A stretch of DNA of 64,000 bases, from positions 4,588,001 to 4,652,000 of the forward strand of contig CP101406.1 of the NCBI GenBank assembly GCA_024758765.1, given 5' to 3'. The notes beneath the pieces were generated by a model. It was not told where the DNA came from and searched no databases. It saw nothing but the letters and a program-made list of their open reading frames with translations. The DNA is from Mycobacterium sp. SVM_VP21. Its GTDB lineage: Bacteria; Actinomycetota; Actinomycetes; Mycobacteriales; Mycobacteriaceae. The position numbers were made by a program, and so were the translations under genes. This document shows, one piece after another, positions 45,127-54,248 of this stretch. The number at the start of each line of letters is the position of its first letter. Positions within the stretch are counted from its first letter, which is position 1.

Positions 45127-45828
45127 ATGGTGAACTGTTCGGCGGAGGTCAATGGTGCGACATCTAAACCGGCTGCAAGACCGGATATGAAACGTCGGGG
45201 CCACCGCACCCCCGGTGCCCCACCGGCGAGCCTGAGCGGGCTTGCCACCGCCCCATGCCTGCATTCGGTCGCCACTTCCGGTGCTGCGACCAGCAATGAA
45301 GCCGCATCGATCTGGACTCGTCGGCGAGTATTGCTGCTGAACTCCACTTTCGAGCCGTTGACGGCGCTGTCGCTGCGGCGTGCCGTGGTGATGCTGATCT
45401 GCGGTAAGGCCGACATCGTGCACGACGATCCGGCCGGCCCGGTCATCCACTCGGCGACCCGGTCGGTGCCGGTGCCGTCGGTGATCCGGCTGCGGAACTA
45501 CGTTCGGGTGCCGTACCGGGCCCGGATCCCGTTGACCCGGGCTGCGCTGATGCACCGCGATCAGCACAGCTGCGCCTACTGCGGTGGCAAGGCCGACACG
45601 GTCGACCACGTCGTGCCGCGCAGCCGCGGCGGTGACCACTCCTGGGAGAACTGTGTCGCCGCCTGCTCGACCTGCAACCACCGCAAGGCGGACCGGTTGC
45701 TGGCCGAGATCGGCTGGACGCTGCGATTGGTGCCCACCTCGCCCAAGGGCCAGCATTGGCGGCTGCTGGCGGTGATCCACGATCTCGATCCGGTGTGGAT
45801 GCGCTACCTCGGTGAGGGCGCTGCCTAA
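45127..45828 (+). CDS. HNH endonuclease-domain protein (Rv2469c type)
   Basis: A 233-residue protein whose C-terminal half is an HNH domain: [21 protein letters not shown], with H-H in the DHVVP segment, then [17 protein letters not shown], giving two CxxC zinc pairs around the beta-beta-alpha motif. The preceding [23 protein letters not shown] segment is typical of this actinobacterial family. The N-terminal 65 residues are low-complexity and weakly conserved, so the true start may be later (ATG 45187). The target is unknown; these nucleases are widespread chromosomal genes, not linked here to phage. It diverges from glbO. Confidence 0.82.
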   Translation: MVNCSAEVNGATSKPAARPDMKRRGHRTPGAPPASLSGLATAPCLHSVATSGAATSNEAASIWTRRRVLLLNSTFEPLTALSLRRAVVMLICGKADIVHDDPAGPVIHSATRSVPVPSVIRLRNYVRVPYRARIPLTRAALMHRDQHSCAYCGGKADTVDHVVPRSRGGDHSWENCVAACSTCNHRKADRLLAEIGWTLRLVPTSPKGQHWRLLAVIHDLDPVWMRYLGEGAA

Positions 45829-45892
45829 GCGGATCGCCCCATCCGGCCGGGTTCCCGCATCGTTCGATCAGCGGTGGGATACCGTCTACGGC

Positions 45893-46123
45893 GTGAGCGT
45901 GTTGGAAACCCTCGGCATCTTCATTGGCATCCCGGTGGCAATGTTCGCACTGCTGGCCGCCCGGACCCTGACGCAGAAGGGGCCGCGCGCGGCCACCTAT
46001 CAGATGTCGGAGCGGTGGACACACCCGCCGATCCTGTGGTCGGCGACCGACGAGGCCATTGGCGGACATGGCCACGGCCATTCCGAGTTCAGCGTGGGGG
46101 GTGGAACCAGTGGCAACTGGTGA
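45893..46123 (+). CDS. Small membrane protein, CtaJ-like cytochrome aa3 oxidase accessory subunit (tentative)
   Basis: A 76-residue protein from the GTG at 45893: one hydrophobic segment ([20 protein letters not shown]), then [21 protein letters not shown] and a His/Gly-rich end. The [13 protein letters not shown] block is highly conserved in actinobacteria; I associate it with the small aa3-oxidase subunit called CtaJ, but this assignment is from memory and tentative. It overlaps the next gene by 14 bp and is about 65 bp downstream of the HNH gene on the same strand. Starting at the GTG removes an unrelated polar extension that the open frame would otherwise add. Confidence 0.6.
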   Translation: MSVLETLGIFIGIPVAMFALLAARTLTQKGPRAATYQMSERWTHPPILWSATDEAIGGHGHGHSEFSVGGGTSGNW

Positions 46124-46577
46124 AGTCGTAACGATCGATCCGGCGGACCTGCCCTACGGCTTTGTGGTCACCAACAGCGGTCGGGTTTCCGGGGTTACCG
46201 AGCCCGGCGAGGCGTCGACGCATTACCCGTTCCCGGTCAAGGAACTGGTGGCTCTCGATGACGCACTGACCTACGCCTCGCGCGACACGCAGGCCCGCTT
46301 CGCCACCTACATCGGCGACCTGGGTTCCGACACCGCCGCGCGGGCCCGCGAGATCCTGGCGAAGGTGCCCACCCCCAACGACGCCGTGCTGATCGCGGTC
46401 TCGCCGGACCAGAAGGCCATCGAGGTGGTCTACGGCGCCGGCGTGGCCGGCCGCATTGCTCCGGCAGCGGCACCGCAGGGTGTGGCCGCGGCGGCCGCGG
46501 CGTTCCGTGACGGCAACTTGATCGACGGTCTGGTCAGCGCGGTGCAGGTGATCAGCGCCGGCGTGACCCCGGCCTAG
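46110..46577 (+). CDS. DUF5130-like protein (Rv2468c type)
   Basis: A 155-residue protein beginning [37 protein letters not shown], followed by [41 protein letters not shown] and an Ala-rich C-terminal helix. It matches what I recall of Rv2468c and DUF5130, which resemble TPM-phosphatase-like domains. The GTG at 46110 is preferred because GTGGGGGGTGG lies just upstream and the N-terminus then fits relatives; GTG 46101 or an ATG at 46059 are possible. It overlaps the small membrane-protein gene, so both are probably translated together. No function can be assigned. Confidence 0.72.
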   Translation: MATGEVVTIDPADLPYGFVVTNSGRVSGVTEPGEASTHYPFPVKELVALDDALTYASRDTQARFATYIGDLGSDTAARAREILAKVPTPNDAVLIAVSPDQKAIEVVYGAGVAGRIAPAAAPQGVAAAAAAFRDGNLIDGLVSAVQVISAGVTPA

Positions 46578-46604
46578 CTGCTGGCTGTACCGCCGGACGA
46601 TCCC

Positions 46605-47408
46605 GTGGTCGCGAGCGTGAACCTGCCCGGTCCACACGCAGGACCGGATGTCGTTTCGGCGCATGCTCTGGCTGCGGCCTCCCCGGCGCACCGCGCCTGG
46701 CTGGCGAACCTCGACCGGCGCGGTGTCGGACCGCGGGCGGTGACCGAAATCGTTCGTGGGCAGGGCATCACGCGGGACAGTTTCCGGGCTCTGGACGTAA
46801 TGGAGCAGATCACCGACCCGGACGGCAAGAGCTTTTTCGTCATCCCCCGAACAGCCGGCGGCGACGCCGTGCGGCGCGCGGTGCTGCTGACCTACCTTCT
46901 CAATGCGGGCACCGGGTACGGTCGGCCCGGCGCTCGCAGCGACTTTCCCGAGACGCCGTACGGCGCCGACGAGATACGACGGATCATCGATCGCCAGCGC
47001 GCGAATCGCTGGAGTTACGCGGCGGTCCGCAGCATCTGCAATGCCGGCGGCTGCGTGGCCACGACCCCGAACGGCGTGTTGATGGTCGTGGGAGGCAATC
47101 GAATTCACGGGGCGTTCAGCCACCGTGGCGGCACCATGTGGGGTGATCTGTTCCTGATCAACGCCCAGCGGGTCTCCGATCCCGCCGGATTGCTGCGCGA
47201 GATCGTCGCATCGGGCCGCGTCGGTACGAGCGGACCTGACCTGGATGCGCTGTTGCATCACGAGGAGATCCACGCCCAGCAGTGGGCCGCCCTGGGGCCG
47301 GTGCGGATGCCCTCGCGCTACCTCGCCGAGGAGGCGAGGGCGCGAATCTTTGGCGGCGTCAACGGTTTCGAGAAGGACGCCGGCCTGCGCGACGGGGGAT
47401 ACCGCTGA
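46605..47408 (+). CDS. Hypothetical protein with an HExxH metallopeptidase-like motif
   Basis: A 267-residue protein with no signal peptide. Residues 218-229, HHEEIHAQQWAAL, contain H219-E-E-I-H223, a zincin-type HExxH, in a helix that continues with a conserved-looking AEEARARIFGG where a third metal ligand (Glu 243 or 244) could lie. The middle contains LMVVGGNRIHGAFSHRGGTMWGDLFLIN, which looks like beta strands before an active-site helix, the order in minimal metallopeptidases. Two Cys (145, 150) might pair. The start is a GTG at 46605 after a weak ribosome site. It abuts the convergent pepN gene with no gap. Function as a peptidase is an inference; no named family is recognised. Confidence 0.65.
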   Translation: MVASVNLPGPHAGPDVVSAHALAAASPAHRAWLANLDRRGVGPRAVTEIVRGQGITRDSFRALDVMEQITDPDGKSFFVIPRTAGGDAVRRAVLLTYLLNAGTGYGRPGARSDFPETPYGADEIRRIIDRQRANRWSYAAVRSICNAGGCVATTPNGVLMVVGGNRIHGAFSHRGGTMWGDLFLINAQRVSDPAGLLREIVASGRVGTSGPDLDALLHHEEIHAQQWAALGPVRMPSRYLAEEARARIFGGVNGFEKDAGLRDGGYR

Positions 47409-49973
47409 TCAAGCGGTGTCAACGCTGCGCGCGCGCAGTGACCGCTCCACCCCGGCCCGACCCTCGGTTACCAGCCTCCGCAGCGCCGGTGGCACCGAAG
47501 GATCGGCCAGGAAGGCGTCGGCGGCGTCCAATCCGGCCTGGCTGACATCCCACCCGGGGTACAGACCCACCACCACGGTCTGCGCGACCTCGCTGGATCG
47601 CCGTTCCCACACACCGGAGATCGCCTCGAAGTAGCGCGCGGTGAACGGCGCCAACAGCTCGCCCTGGCCGGGCTGCACGATTCCGCCGATGATTGCGCGA
47701 CCGGTGATGTTGGCCAACGTGTCGTCCTCGATCACCTGCTGCCAGGCCGCTTCTTTGACGGCGGGCTGCGGCCGGGCCGCCGAAGCCTGTGCGCCCTGGC
47801 GTTGGCCGGCCGCGGTGGGGTCGCGCTGGATCTCGGCATCGATCGCCGCAGAGTCCAGCGCACCGCCGCGGGCCAGCGCCACCACGATCCGCCAGCGCAG
47901 GTCGGTGTCGACGGCCAGCCCGGACAGCCCTTGGGTAGCCGGGTCGGCGTCCAACAGTGCGGCCAGCACCGTAGTGTGCCGCTCGGCGAGCACCGAGGTG
48001 CACAGCGCGTTGACATAGGCCAGCTGGTGATCCGAGCCGGGCTCGGCCCCCCGGGCCAACTCCAGCAGCCGGTCGGCGAACGCGGGCCACCCGTGCTCGG
48101 CGGCCCAGTCCGGATCGGCGTAGAACCCCAGCGCGGTCTGCGCCTGCAGCAGCAGCCGCGAGGCGACGCCGACCTCGGCTTCGGCGCCGATGCCGCGCTG
48201 TACCAGTGCCAGGAAGTCCCGGGCGCGCAGCTCGGCTTCGCGGGTCATCTCCCAGGCCGCCGACCACACCAGCGTGCGCGGCAACGGCTCGGCGATGTCG
48301 GCGATGCGCTCCGTCGCGGCGGCCAGTGACTGCGGGTCCAGCCGCAGCGCGCAGTAGGTCAGGTCGTCGTCATTGACCAGGATCAGCTTTCCGCGCGAAA
48401 CCCCGACCAGGCCGGGCACCTGGGTGCTGGGCCCGTCGATGTCCAGCTCCTCGCGGTGCACGCGCACCAACCGGCCGGAACCGGAGGGGTCGTCATCGTA
48501 GATACCGATGGCCAACCGGTGCACCCGCGTCTCACCGGCACCTGGGGCAGCACCACCCTGCGTCACCGCGAACCGGGTGAACCGGCCGTCGCCGTCAACA
48601 TCGAAGTCCGCCTGCAGCGTGTTCAGGCCGGTGGTCTTCAGCCACTGCCGGCCCCAGTCGGACAGATCCCGGCCGGACGCCTTCTCCAGTGCCGCCAGCA
48701 GGTCGTCAAAGGTGGCGTTGTCAAAGGCGTGCGCGGCGAAGTAGTCACGCAGACCGGCCAGGAAGTGCTCCAGACCGACGTAGGCCACCAACTGCTTGAG
48801 CACCGAAGCGCCCTTGGCGTAGGTGATTCCGTCGAAGTTGACCTCCACAGCGGCCAGGTCGGGGATGTCGGCGGCGATCGGGTGCGTCGACGGCAGCTGG
48901 TCTTGGCGGTAGGCCCATGATTTCTCCGCGTTCGCGAACGTGGTCCAGGCGCTGGTGTATTCGGTGGCCTCGCTCTGGCACAGCACCGAGGCGAACGTCG
49001 CGAATGACTCGTTGAGCCACAGGTCGTCCCACCAACGCATGGTGACCAGGTCGCCGAACCACATGTGCGCCATCTCGTGCAGCACGGTCTCGGCGCGTCG
49101 TTCATAGGACGCCCGGGTCACCTTGCTGCGAAAGACGTAGTCCTCCAGGAACGTCACCGCTCCGGCGTTCTCCATGGCACCGGCGTTGAACTCCGGCACG
49201 AACAGCTGGTCGTACTTGCCGAATGCATACGGCACGCCGAAGTTGCGGTGGTAGAAGCCAAATCCCTGTTTGGTCTCGGTGAACAGCCGCTCGGAGTCCA
49301 TGTGCTCGGCCAGCGATGCCCGGCAGAACAGGCCCAGCGGGATCTCGCTGTGTTCGTCGCGGTATACGTCGTCCCAACGGGCATACGGTCCGGCGATCAG
49401 TGCCACCAGATAGGTGCTCATCTTCGGCGTGGTCGCAAACGTGTGCATTCCGTCGCGCACCGCGGTGGTGGCGCCGTTGGAGATCACCTGCCAGTGCGGC
49501 GGTGCGGTGACGGTGATGTCGAAGGTGGCCTTGAGGTCGGGTTGGTCGAAGCAGGCGAACATCCGCTTGGCGTCCGCGGTTTCGAACTGCGAGTACAGGT
49601 ACACCTCATCGTCGACCGGGTCGACGAAGCGGTGCAGACCTTCGCCGGTGTTGGAGTAGTAGCACTGCGCGTCGATCTCGACGGTGTTGTGCCCGTCCAG
49701 GCCGGTCAGTGTGACGCCGACGGCCTCGTCGTAGGCCGAGACATCGAGGGCGCGGCCGTTGAGGGTGGCGCTGTGGATCGTCGCGGCGGCGATGTCGATG
49801 ACGGTGTCGCTACCGGCCAGTGCGTCGAAGGTGACGGTGGTGGTGGAGCGGAAGGTGCGCTCGCCCGGATTGCCGCTGCCATCGGTCAGGTCCAGGGCGA
49901 TCCGGTAGTTGACGACGGTGACCGAAGCGGCCCGCACGGCGGCCTGGTCGCGGGTGAGGTTAGGAAGTGCCAC
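47409..49973 (-). CDS. pepN: Aminopeptidase N (M1 family)
   Basis: An 854-residue M1 metallopeptidase, near the 861 of Rv2467. The exopeptidase motif GAMENAGAVTFLED is followed by the zinc site H299-E-M-A-H303-MWFGDLVT and the third ligand Glu in LWLNESFATF about 19 residues later. The N-terminal 200 residues form the beta saddle; the C-terminal 400 are the helical ERAP1-like domain. It removes N-terminal residues from peptides in the cytosol, downstream of Clp and other proteases. The ATG at 49971-49973 is preceded by weakly Gly-rich sequence. It converges with the HExxH hypothetical gene and diverges from the DUF1304 gene. Confidence 0.93.
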   Translation of the reverse strand: MALPNLTRDQAAVRAASVTVVNYRIALDLTDGSGNPGERTFRSTTTVTFDALAGSDTVIDIAAATIHSATLNGRALDVSAYDEAVGVTLTGLDGHNTVEIDAQCYYSNTGEGLHRFVDPVDDEVYLYSQFETADAKRMFACFDQPDLKATFDITVTAPPHWQVISNGATTAVRDGMHTFATTPKMSTYLVALIAGPYARWDDVYRDEHSEIPLGLFCRASLAEHMDSERLFTETKQGFGFYHRNFGVPYAFGKYDQLFVPEFNAGAMENAGAVTFLEDYVFRSKVTRASYERRAETVLHEMAHMWFGDLVTMRWWDDLWLNESFATFASVLCQSEATEYTSAWTTFANAEKSWAYRQDQLPSTHPIAADIPDLAAVEVNFDGITYAKGASVLKQLVAYVGLEHFLAGLRDYFAAHAFDNATFDDLLAALEKASGRDLSDWGRQWLKTTGLNTLQADFDVDGDGRFTRFAVTQGGAAPGAGETRVHRLAIGIYDDDPSGSGRLVRVHREELDIDGPSTQVPGLVGVSRGKLILVNDDDLTYCALRLDPQSLAAATERIADIAEPLPRTLVWSAAWEMTREAELRARDFLALVQRGIGAEAEVGVASRLLLQAQTALGFYADPDWAAEHGWPAFADRLLELARGAEPGSDHQLAYVNALCTSVLAERHTTVLAALLDADPATQGLSGLAVDTDLRWRIVVALARGGALDSAAIDAEIQRDPTAAGQRQGAQASAARPQPAVKEAAWQQVIEDDTLANITGRAIIGGIVQPGQGELLAPFTARYFEAISGVWERRSSEVAQTVVVGLYPGWDVSQAGLDAADAFLADPSVPPALRRLVTEGRAGVERSLRARSVDTA

Positions 49974-50033
49974 GCCCGCCTACAGTAGCCGCCAGACCGT
50001 GCGGGCGGGCGCCGGACCGAGTTTAATGAGGCC

Positions 50034-50414
50034 ATGCTCATCGCCGGTCTGACCTTCGCCGCGCTGGCCGCGGTGTTGCACGTCTACATCTTCGCGCTCG
50101 AGTCGCTGAGTTGGACTTCGCCGCGCACTCGGGCTGTCTTCGGCACCACCGCCGAGGAGGCCGAGACCACCAAGGCGCTGGCCTTCAATCAGGGTTTCTA
50201 CAATCTGTTCCTGGCCATCGTCACGGTCGTGGGTATCGCCGCGGTTTCGTTGGACCACAACACCGTTGGGCTTGCGCTGATCTTCGCCGGCGTGGGGTCC
50301 ATGCTGGCCGCGGCACTGGTTCTGGTGACGTCGTCGCCCGACAAGGCCCGCGCCGCCGTCGTCCAGGGCGCGTTCCCGGCGGTCGCGGTCGCGCTGCTGG
50401 CCCTGAGCCTGTAG
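50034..50414 (+). CDS. DUF1304 membrane protein
   Basis: A 126-residue protein with four hydrophobic helices. The first loop has HVYIFALESLSWTSPRTRAVFG and the second helix begins KALAFNQGFYNLFLAI, both hallmarks of DUF1304. Length is normal for the family. Function is unknown. It diverges from pepN over 60 bp and precedes the DsbA-like gene by 77 bp. I do not recall a gene here in M. tuberculosis, so it is probably an insertion or a loss there. Confidence 0.83.
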   Translation: MLIAGLTFAALAAVLHVYIFALESLSWTSPRTRAVFGTTAEEAETTKALAFNQGFYNLFLAIVTVVGIAAVSLDHNTVGLALIFAGVGSMLAAALVLVTSSPDKARAAVVQGAFPAVAVALLALSL

Positions 50415-50491
50415 TCGCGCGGCGGGCATAGATGTGCTCGGGGCCGCGTTAGAGGTTGCAGACGTGTCCATTGTTGGCTGAGAGGATCGCC

Positions 50492-51103
50492 ATGCCCGTG
50501 AAATCGCAAGCCGAGTTCTGGTTCGACCCGCTGTGCCCGTGGTGCTGGATCACCTCGCGGTGGATCCTCGAGGTCGAGAAGGTCCGTGACATCGACGTCA
50601 CCTTCCACGTGATGAGCTTGGCCGTCCTCAACGAGGGCCGCGACGACCTGCCCGAGCAGTACCGCGAGGGCATGAAGCAGGCGTGGGGCCCGGTGCGGGT
50701 GGCGATCGCCGCCGAGCAGCTACGCGGCAACGAGATCCTGCGGCCGCTGTACACCGCGATGGGAACCCGGATCCACAACCAGAACAACAAGGACTTCCCC
50801 GACGTCATCGCCGGTGCACTGGCCGAGGTGGGTCTGCCGGCCGAACTGGCCGACGCCGCCACCAGCGACGCTTACGACGAGGCGCTGCGGGCAAGCCACC
50901 ACGCTGGGATGGACGCCGTCGGCAAGGACGTCGGAACCCCGACCATCCACGTCAACGGGGTGGCGTTCTTCGGGCCGGTGCTGTCTCGCATTCCCCGCGG
51001 CGAGCAGGCGGGGGAGCTGTGGGATGCATCGGTGACCTTCGCGTCCTATCCGCACTTCTGGGAGCTCAAGCGAACCCGGGTCGAGGCGCCGGAGTTCGAC
51101 TGA
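50492..51103 (+). CDS. DsbA-like mycothiol-dependent oxidoreductase (Rv2466c type)
   Basis: A 203-residue thioredoxin-fold protein with active site C15-P-W-C18 in [10 protein letters not shown], a helical insert, and the cis-Pro loop [10 protein letters not shown] near residues 149-158. Rv2466c (207 residues) is a mycothiol-dependent reductase known to activate the nitro prodrug TP053 and to respond to oxidative stress. No signal peptide is present, so it acts in the cytosol. The ATG at 50492 is chosen because the upstream in-frame extension to 50456 contains no homology. rpiB follows after 41 bp on the same strand. Confidence 0.9.
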   Translation: MPVKSQAEFWFDPLCPWCWITSRWILEVEKVRDIDVTFHVMSLAVLNEGRDDLPEQYREGMKQAWGPVRVAIAAEQLRGNEILRPLYTAMGTRIHNQNNKDFPDVIAGALAEVGLPAELADAATSDAYDEALRASHHAGMDAVGKDVGTPTIHVNGVAFFGPVLSRIPRGEQAGELWDASVTFASYPHFWELKRTRVEAPEFD

Positions 51104-51144
51104 CGGTTGGCGGGGGAGCAGACCGGGTCTGAGACAATGACGCC

Positions 51145-51624
51145 ATGCGCGTCTACCTCGGCTGCGACCACGCCGGCTACGAACTCAAAGAAGCGATCGT
51201 CGAGCACCTGAAGAAGGCCGGCCATGAGCCGGTCGACTGCGGGGCCTTCAGCTATGACGCCGAGGACGACTACCCGGCGTTCTGCATCGCGGCGGCGGCT
51301 CGTACGGTTGCCGATCCCGACAGTCTCGGCATCGTGATCGGCGGGTCCGGCAACGGTGAGCAGATCGCAGCCAACAAGGTGCCCGGGGCGCGTTGCGCGC
51401 TGGCCTGGAGCACCGAAACCGCGCAACTGGCCCGGGAACACAACAATGCCCAGCTGATCGGCATCGGCGGCCGGATGCACAACACCGCTGAAGCACTCGC
51501 GATCGTCGACGCATTCTTGAGCACCCCGTGGTCGGAGGCCGAGCGTCACCAGCGGCGCATCGACATCCTGGCTGCCTACGAGCGCAACCACGAGGCACCT
51601 CCGGTGCCCGGCGCGCCCGCCTGA
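51145..51624 (+). CDS. rpiB: Ribose-5-phosphate isomerase B
   Basis: A 159-residue RpiB/LacAB-family enzyme: MRVYLGCDHAGYELKEAI at the N-terminus with the substrate-binding D9-H10, then DCGAFSYDAEDDYPAFC, GIVIGGSGNGEQIAANKVPGARCALAW, and ARREHNNAQLIGIGGRM-like NNAQLIGIGGRMHN. Mycobacterial RpiB uses Glu rather than Cys as the catalytic base; here GGSGNGEQ carries that Glu. It interconverts ribulose-5- and ribose-5-phosphate. Between rpiB and the glycosylase gene there are 22 bp, so they are likely cotranscribed. Confidence 0.93.
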   Translation: MRVYLGCDHAGYELKEAIVEHLKKAGHEPVDCGAFSYDAEDDYPAFCIAAAARTVADPDSLGIVIGGSGNGEQIAANKVPGARCALAWSTETAQLAREHNNAQLIGIGGRMHNTAEALAIVDAFLSTPWSEAERHQRRIDILAAYERNHEAPPVPGAPA

Positions 51625-51646
51625 CCCGACCACAGACTGGCCTGAC

Positions 51647-52465
51647 ATGCCGGAGGGGCACATCTTGCACCGGCTGGCCCGGCTGCATCAGCGCCGCTTC
51701 GCGGGCGCGCCGGTCGCGGTGTCCAGTCCGCAGGGCCGCTTCGAATCCGGCGCCGCCGTAGTCGACGGGCAGCCACTGCTGCGTGCCGACGCGTGGGGCA
51801 AGCACTTGTTCCACCACTACGCGCGCGGGCCGATCGTGCACGTGCACCTGGGGATCTACGGCCACTTCACCGAGTTCGGCCTGGCTGACGGTGGCCTGCC
51901 CGAACCGGTCGGCCAGGTCCGGATGCGGATGGTGGGTGCCGACTACGGCACCGATCTGCGCGGTCCGGCCGCGTGCGAGGTGGTCGACGAGGCGCAGGTT
52001 GCCGACGTGATCGCGCGGCTGGGACCCGATCCGCTGCGCAGTGATGCCGACCCGTCACTGGCCTTCAAGCGAATTGCCAAGTCCCGCAAAACCATAGCTG
52101 CACTGTTGATGGACCAGTCGGTGCTGGCCGGGGTCGGCAACGTCTACCGCAGCGAGGTGCTGTTCCGGCATCGGATCGACCCCTACCGGCCCGGTGTGCA
52201 GATCGGCGAAGCGGACTTCGCCGAGATCTGGGCCGACTTGGTGGCGCTGATGAAGGTCGGGCTGCGGCGCGGCAGCATCGTCGTCGTCCGGCCCGAGGAT
52301 GACCACGGCGCTCCGGCGTACGCGCCCGGCAAGCCGCGTACCTACGTCTACCGGCGCGCCGGCGACCCGTGCCGTCTGTGCGGGACTGCCGTGCGCACCG
52401 CTGAACTGGAGGGCCGCAATGTGTTCTGGTGTCCGTCCTGTCAGGGTGGCGGGTCGCCCACCTAG
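51647..52465 (+). CDS. nei: Fpg/Nei-family DNA glycosylase (endonuclease VIII type)
   Basis: A 272-residue DNA glycosylase/AP lyase. The protein starts M-P2-E3-G-H, giving the catalytic N-terminal proline and Glu. Lys in AWGKHLFHH near residue 52 is the conserved beta-elimination Lys. The helix-two-turn-helix is KTIAALLMDQSVLAGVGNVYRSEVLFRH, and the C-terminal zinc finger is CRLCGTAVRT...FWCPSCQGG. It excises oxidised bases. The M. tuberculosis orthologue Rv2464c is assigned as Nei1. It converges with lipP, four bases between stops. Confidence 0.9.
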   Translation: MPEGHILHRLARLHQRRFAGAPVAVSSPQGRFESGAAVVDGQPLLRADAWGKHLFHHYARGPIVHVHLGIYGHFTEFGLADGGLPEPVGQVRMRMVGADYGTDLRGPAACEVVDEAQVADVIARLGPDPLRSDADPSLAFKRIAKSRKTIAALLMDQSVLAGVGNVYRSEVLFRHRIDPYRPGVQIGEADFAEIWADLVALMKVGLRRGSIVVVRPEDDHGAPAYAPGKPRTYVYRRAGDPCRLCGTAVRTAELEGRNVFWCPSCQGGGSPT

Positions 52466-52469
52466 CGGG

Positions 52470-53693
52470 TCAGTCGTCGTAGACCGTTTCGCGCCGGGGC
52501 CGAAGCGCCACCCCGAGCGCCCGGTAGATCTCGTTGGACAACACCACGCTGCGCGGGTCGGCATTGGCCTGGGTGTGATCGAACCGGTTCATCACGTAGC
52601 CGTAGCCGATCCGGTGCTCCAGATCCGCGAACGCGAACGATCCGCCGAGGCCACCGTGACCGAAGATCCGCCGGTTGGGCCCGTTGACCCCCTCGGCGTT
52701 GAGCATGTAGCCCATTCCCCACCCGTGCTCGGCGACTCGGGGCCCGAGCACCAGGTCGGTTTCGGTGCCGCCCTGCAGCACCCGCAGGCGGTCCATGGCG
52801 GCCCGGCTGAGCAGCTTCTCCTGCACCAATGCGTTATAGAAGGTGGCCATGCCCAGGGCCGAGACCTGGGCGTTGGTGCCGGGGAACTCCAGTTGGCGCC
52901 AGAGCGTCAGGTCGTTGGTGGCGATCTCGTCGTCGGGGGCGAATCCCATCGCGACCGCCAGTCCCGCCTTGGGGTGGTCGTCCAACGAAGTCGGGCGTTT
53001 CGGTGCGCCGGCCGAGGACAGCATCTCCCGGATCGTCGGCTTGCCCACCGGATCGGCGCAGCGGTAGGGCTGCTGCTCGGCCGGCACCCCGATGTGTACC
53101 TCGGCGCCCAGCGGGCCGGCGACCTCCGTGCGCAGGTACTGGCTCACGGTCAATCCGGTTACCCGCCGGACGACTTCACCGATGATGAAGCCGTAGGTGG
53201 TCATGTGGTAGCCCTGCGCGGTGCCGGGACGCCACCACGGTTCGGCGGCGGCCAGGCGTTCGCAGACCAGATCCCAGTCGGTGACGTCGCGCCAGTGCAT
53301 CGGTTCACGCGGCCCGATCGCCCCGGAACGGTGCGCCAGCACCATCGCCAGGGAGATGTCGCCCTTGCCAGCCTGGCCGAACTGCGGCCAGTAGTGGGCC
53401 ACCGGTACTCGCAGGTCCAGCTCCCCGGCATCGGCGAGCCGATGCACGCAAGTGCTGGTCAGGCCCTTACTGCCCGACAACACGGTGCTCAGGGTGTCTT
53501 CCTGCCAGGGCCGCTGGCCGTCGACGTCGGCGGAGCCGGCCCACAGATTGACGACCAGTTCGCCGTCGACATACGCCGCGACGGCCGCGCCGAGCTCGTC
53601 GCGCTCGGTGAAGTTGCGCTCGAACTCGTCGCGCACCTTGGCGAAGCGCGGGGAGCACGTCCCATGTATTTGGACGTGCCGTGTGCCGCCCAT
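52470..53693 (-). CDS. lipP: Beta-lactamase-family esterase LipP
   Basis: A 407-residue family VIII-type esterase. The catalytic S-G-S-K motif (VLSGSKGLTS, near residues 69-78) and Tyr in HMTTYGFIIGEVVRRVTG follow the class C beta-lactamase-like pattern; a late GHGGLGGSFAFADLEHRIGYGYVMNRF is characteristic of this esterase group. There is no signal peptide. Rv2463 LipP has about 394 residues. The ATG at 53691-53693 is preceded by AGGAAGG at a good distance; the open frame to 53816 reads into non-coding sequence. The 211 bases between this start and tRNA-Gly hold a hairpin and otherwise nothing recognisable. Confidence 0.87.
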   Translation of the reverse strand: MGGTRHVQIHGTCSPRFAKVRDEFERNFTERDELGAAVAAYVDGELVVNLWAGSADVDGQRPWQEDTLSTVLSGSKGLTSTCVHRLADAGELDLRVPVAHYWPQFGQAGKGDISLAMVLAHRSGAIGPREPMHWRDVTDWDLVCERLAAAEPWWRPGTAQGYHMTTYGFIIGEVVRRVTGLTVSQYLRTEVAGPLGAEVHIGVPAEQQPYRCADPVGKPTIREMLSSAGAPKRPTSLDDHPKAGLAVAMGFAPDDEIATNDLTLWRQLEFPGTNAQVSALGMATFYNALVQEKLLSRAAMDRLRVLQGGTETDLVLGPRVAEHGWGMGYMLNAEGVNGPNRRIFGHGGLGGSFAFADLEHRIGYGYVMNRFDHTQANADPRSVVLSNEIYRALGVALRPRRETVYDD

Positions 53694-53862
53694 GGCGTGC
53701 CTTCCTGCTAGGGAGCATCCCCTTCCGCGGGGGCGACGGGGCGATCGCACCCGCGCAGCTTGCTTGGAAGGATAAGTCCGCGGCGTCGCGCGAGTACAGC
53801 AGCCCCCGGCCGGCACGCGCCTGTTGAGCAGTTGCTTGTCGAGGGGGGAGACCGCCGCTGGA

Positions 53863-53888
53863 GTCCGCCGAACCGCAGGTCGGCGGAC
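53863..53888 (-). terminator. Hairpin downstream of tRNA-Gly
   Basis: GTCCGCCGA (53863-53871) and TCGGCGGAC (53880-53888) form a perfect 9-bp stem with an eight-base loop, 16 bases beyond the 3' end of the leftward tRNA-Gly. It lacks a T-run but is the strongest hairpin in the gap and probably ends the tRNA transcript. Confidence 0.5.
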
Positions 53889-53904
53889 CCCAGGCGGGTC
53901 CTTG

Positions 53905-53978
53905 TGGAGCGGGCGACGGGAATCGAACCCGCGTAGCTAGTTTGGAAGACTAGGGCTCTACCATTGAGCTACGCCCGC
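53905..53978 (-). tRNA. tRNA-Gly (anticodon TCC)
   Basis: The minus strand gives a cloverleaf: acceptor GCGGGCG/CGCCCGC, D arm GCTC...GAGC, anticodon loop CTTCCAA with TCC, T arm CGGG-TTCGATT-CCCG, discriminator T and encoded CCA (53905-53907). All stems are intact. It lies upstream of tRNA-Pro on the other strand. Confidence 0.95.
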
Positions 53979-54114
53979 ATGAACAGCTAGAGCGAGACTG
54001 TACCGGCGTGGCGGACCCGAAATCCAATTGCCCCGCCGCGGTGGCTTCGTGGGGCGTTGGCAGCAGGTCATTGTGATCACCGATATGCCGGGCCGTAGGA
54101 TCGCCTGGTCAGTG

Positions 54115-54191
54115 CGGGGTGTAGCGCAGCTTGGTAGCGCATCCGCTTTGGGAGCGGAAGGCCGCAGGTTCAAATCCTGTCACCCCGACCA
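54115..54191 (+). tRNA. tRNA-Pro (anticodon TGG)
   Basis: The cloverleaf starts CGGGGTG and ends CACCCCG-A-CCA, with anticodon stem TCCGC/GCGGA around loop TTTGGGA, and T arm GCAGG-TTCAAAT-CCTGT (one G-T pair). CCA is encoded. It is 57 bp upstream of tig, the order known in mycobacteria. Confidence 0.96.
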
Positions 54192-54248
54192 CTAGCGCGC
54201 GCCGCACCGGCACGACCGACCACGTCAACGATATCGAGGAGTACACCC

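Noticed and set aside
45052..45780. N-terminal extension of glbO up to 45780
   Set aside because: The extension is antisense to the HNH gene and has no globin features; the ATG at 45051 gives the normal globin length.
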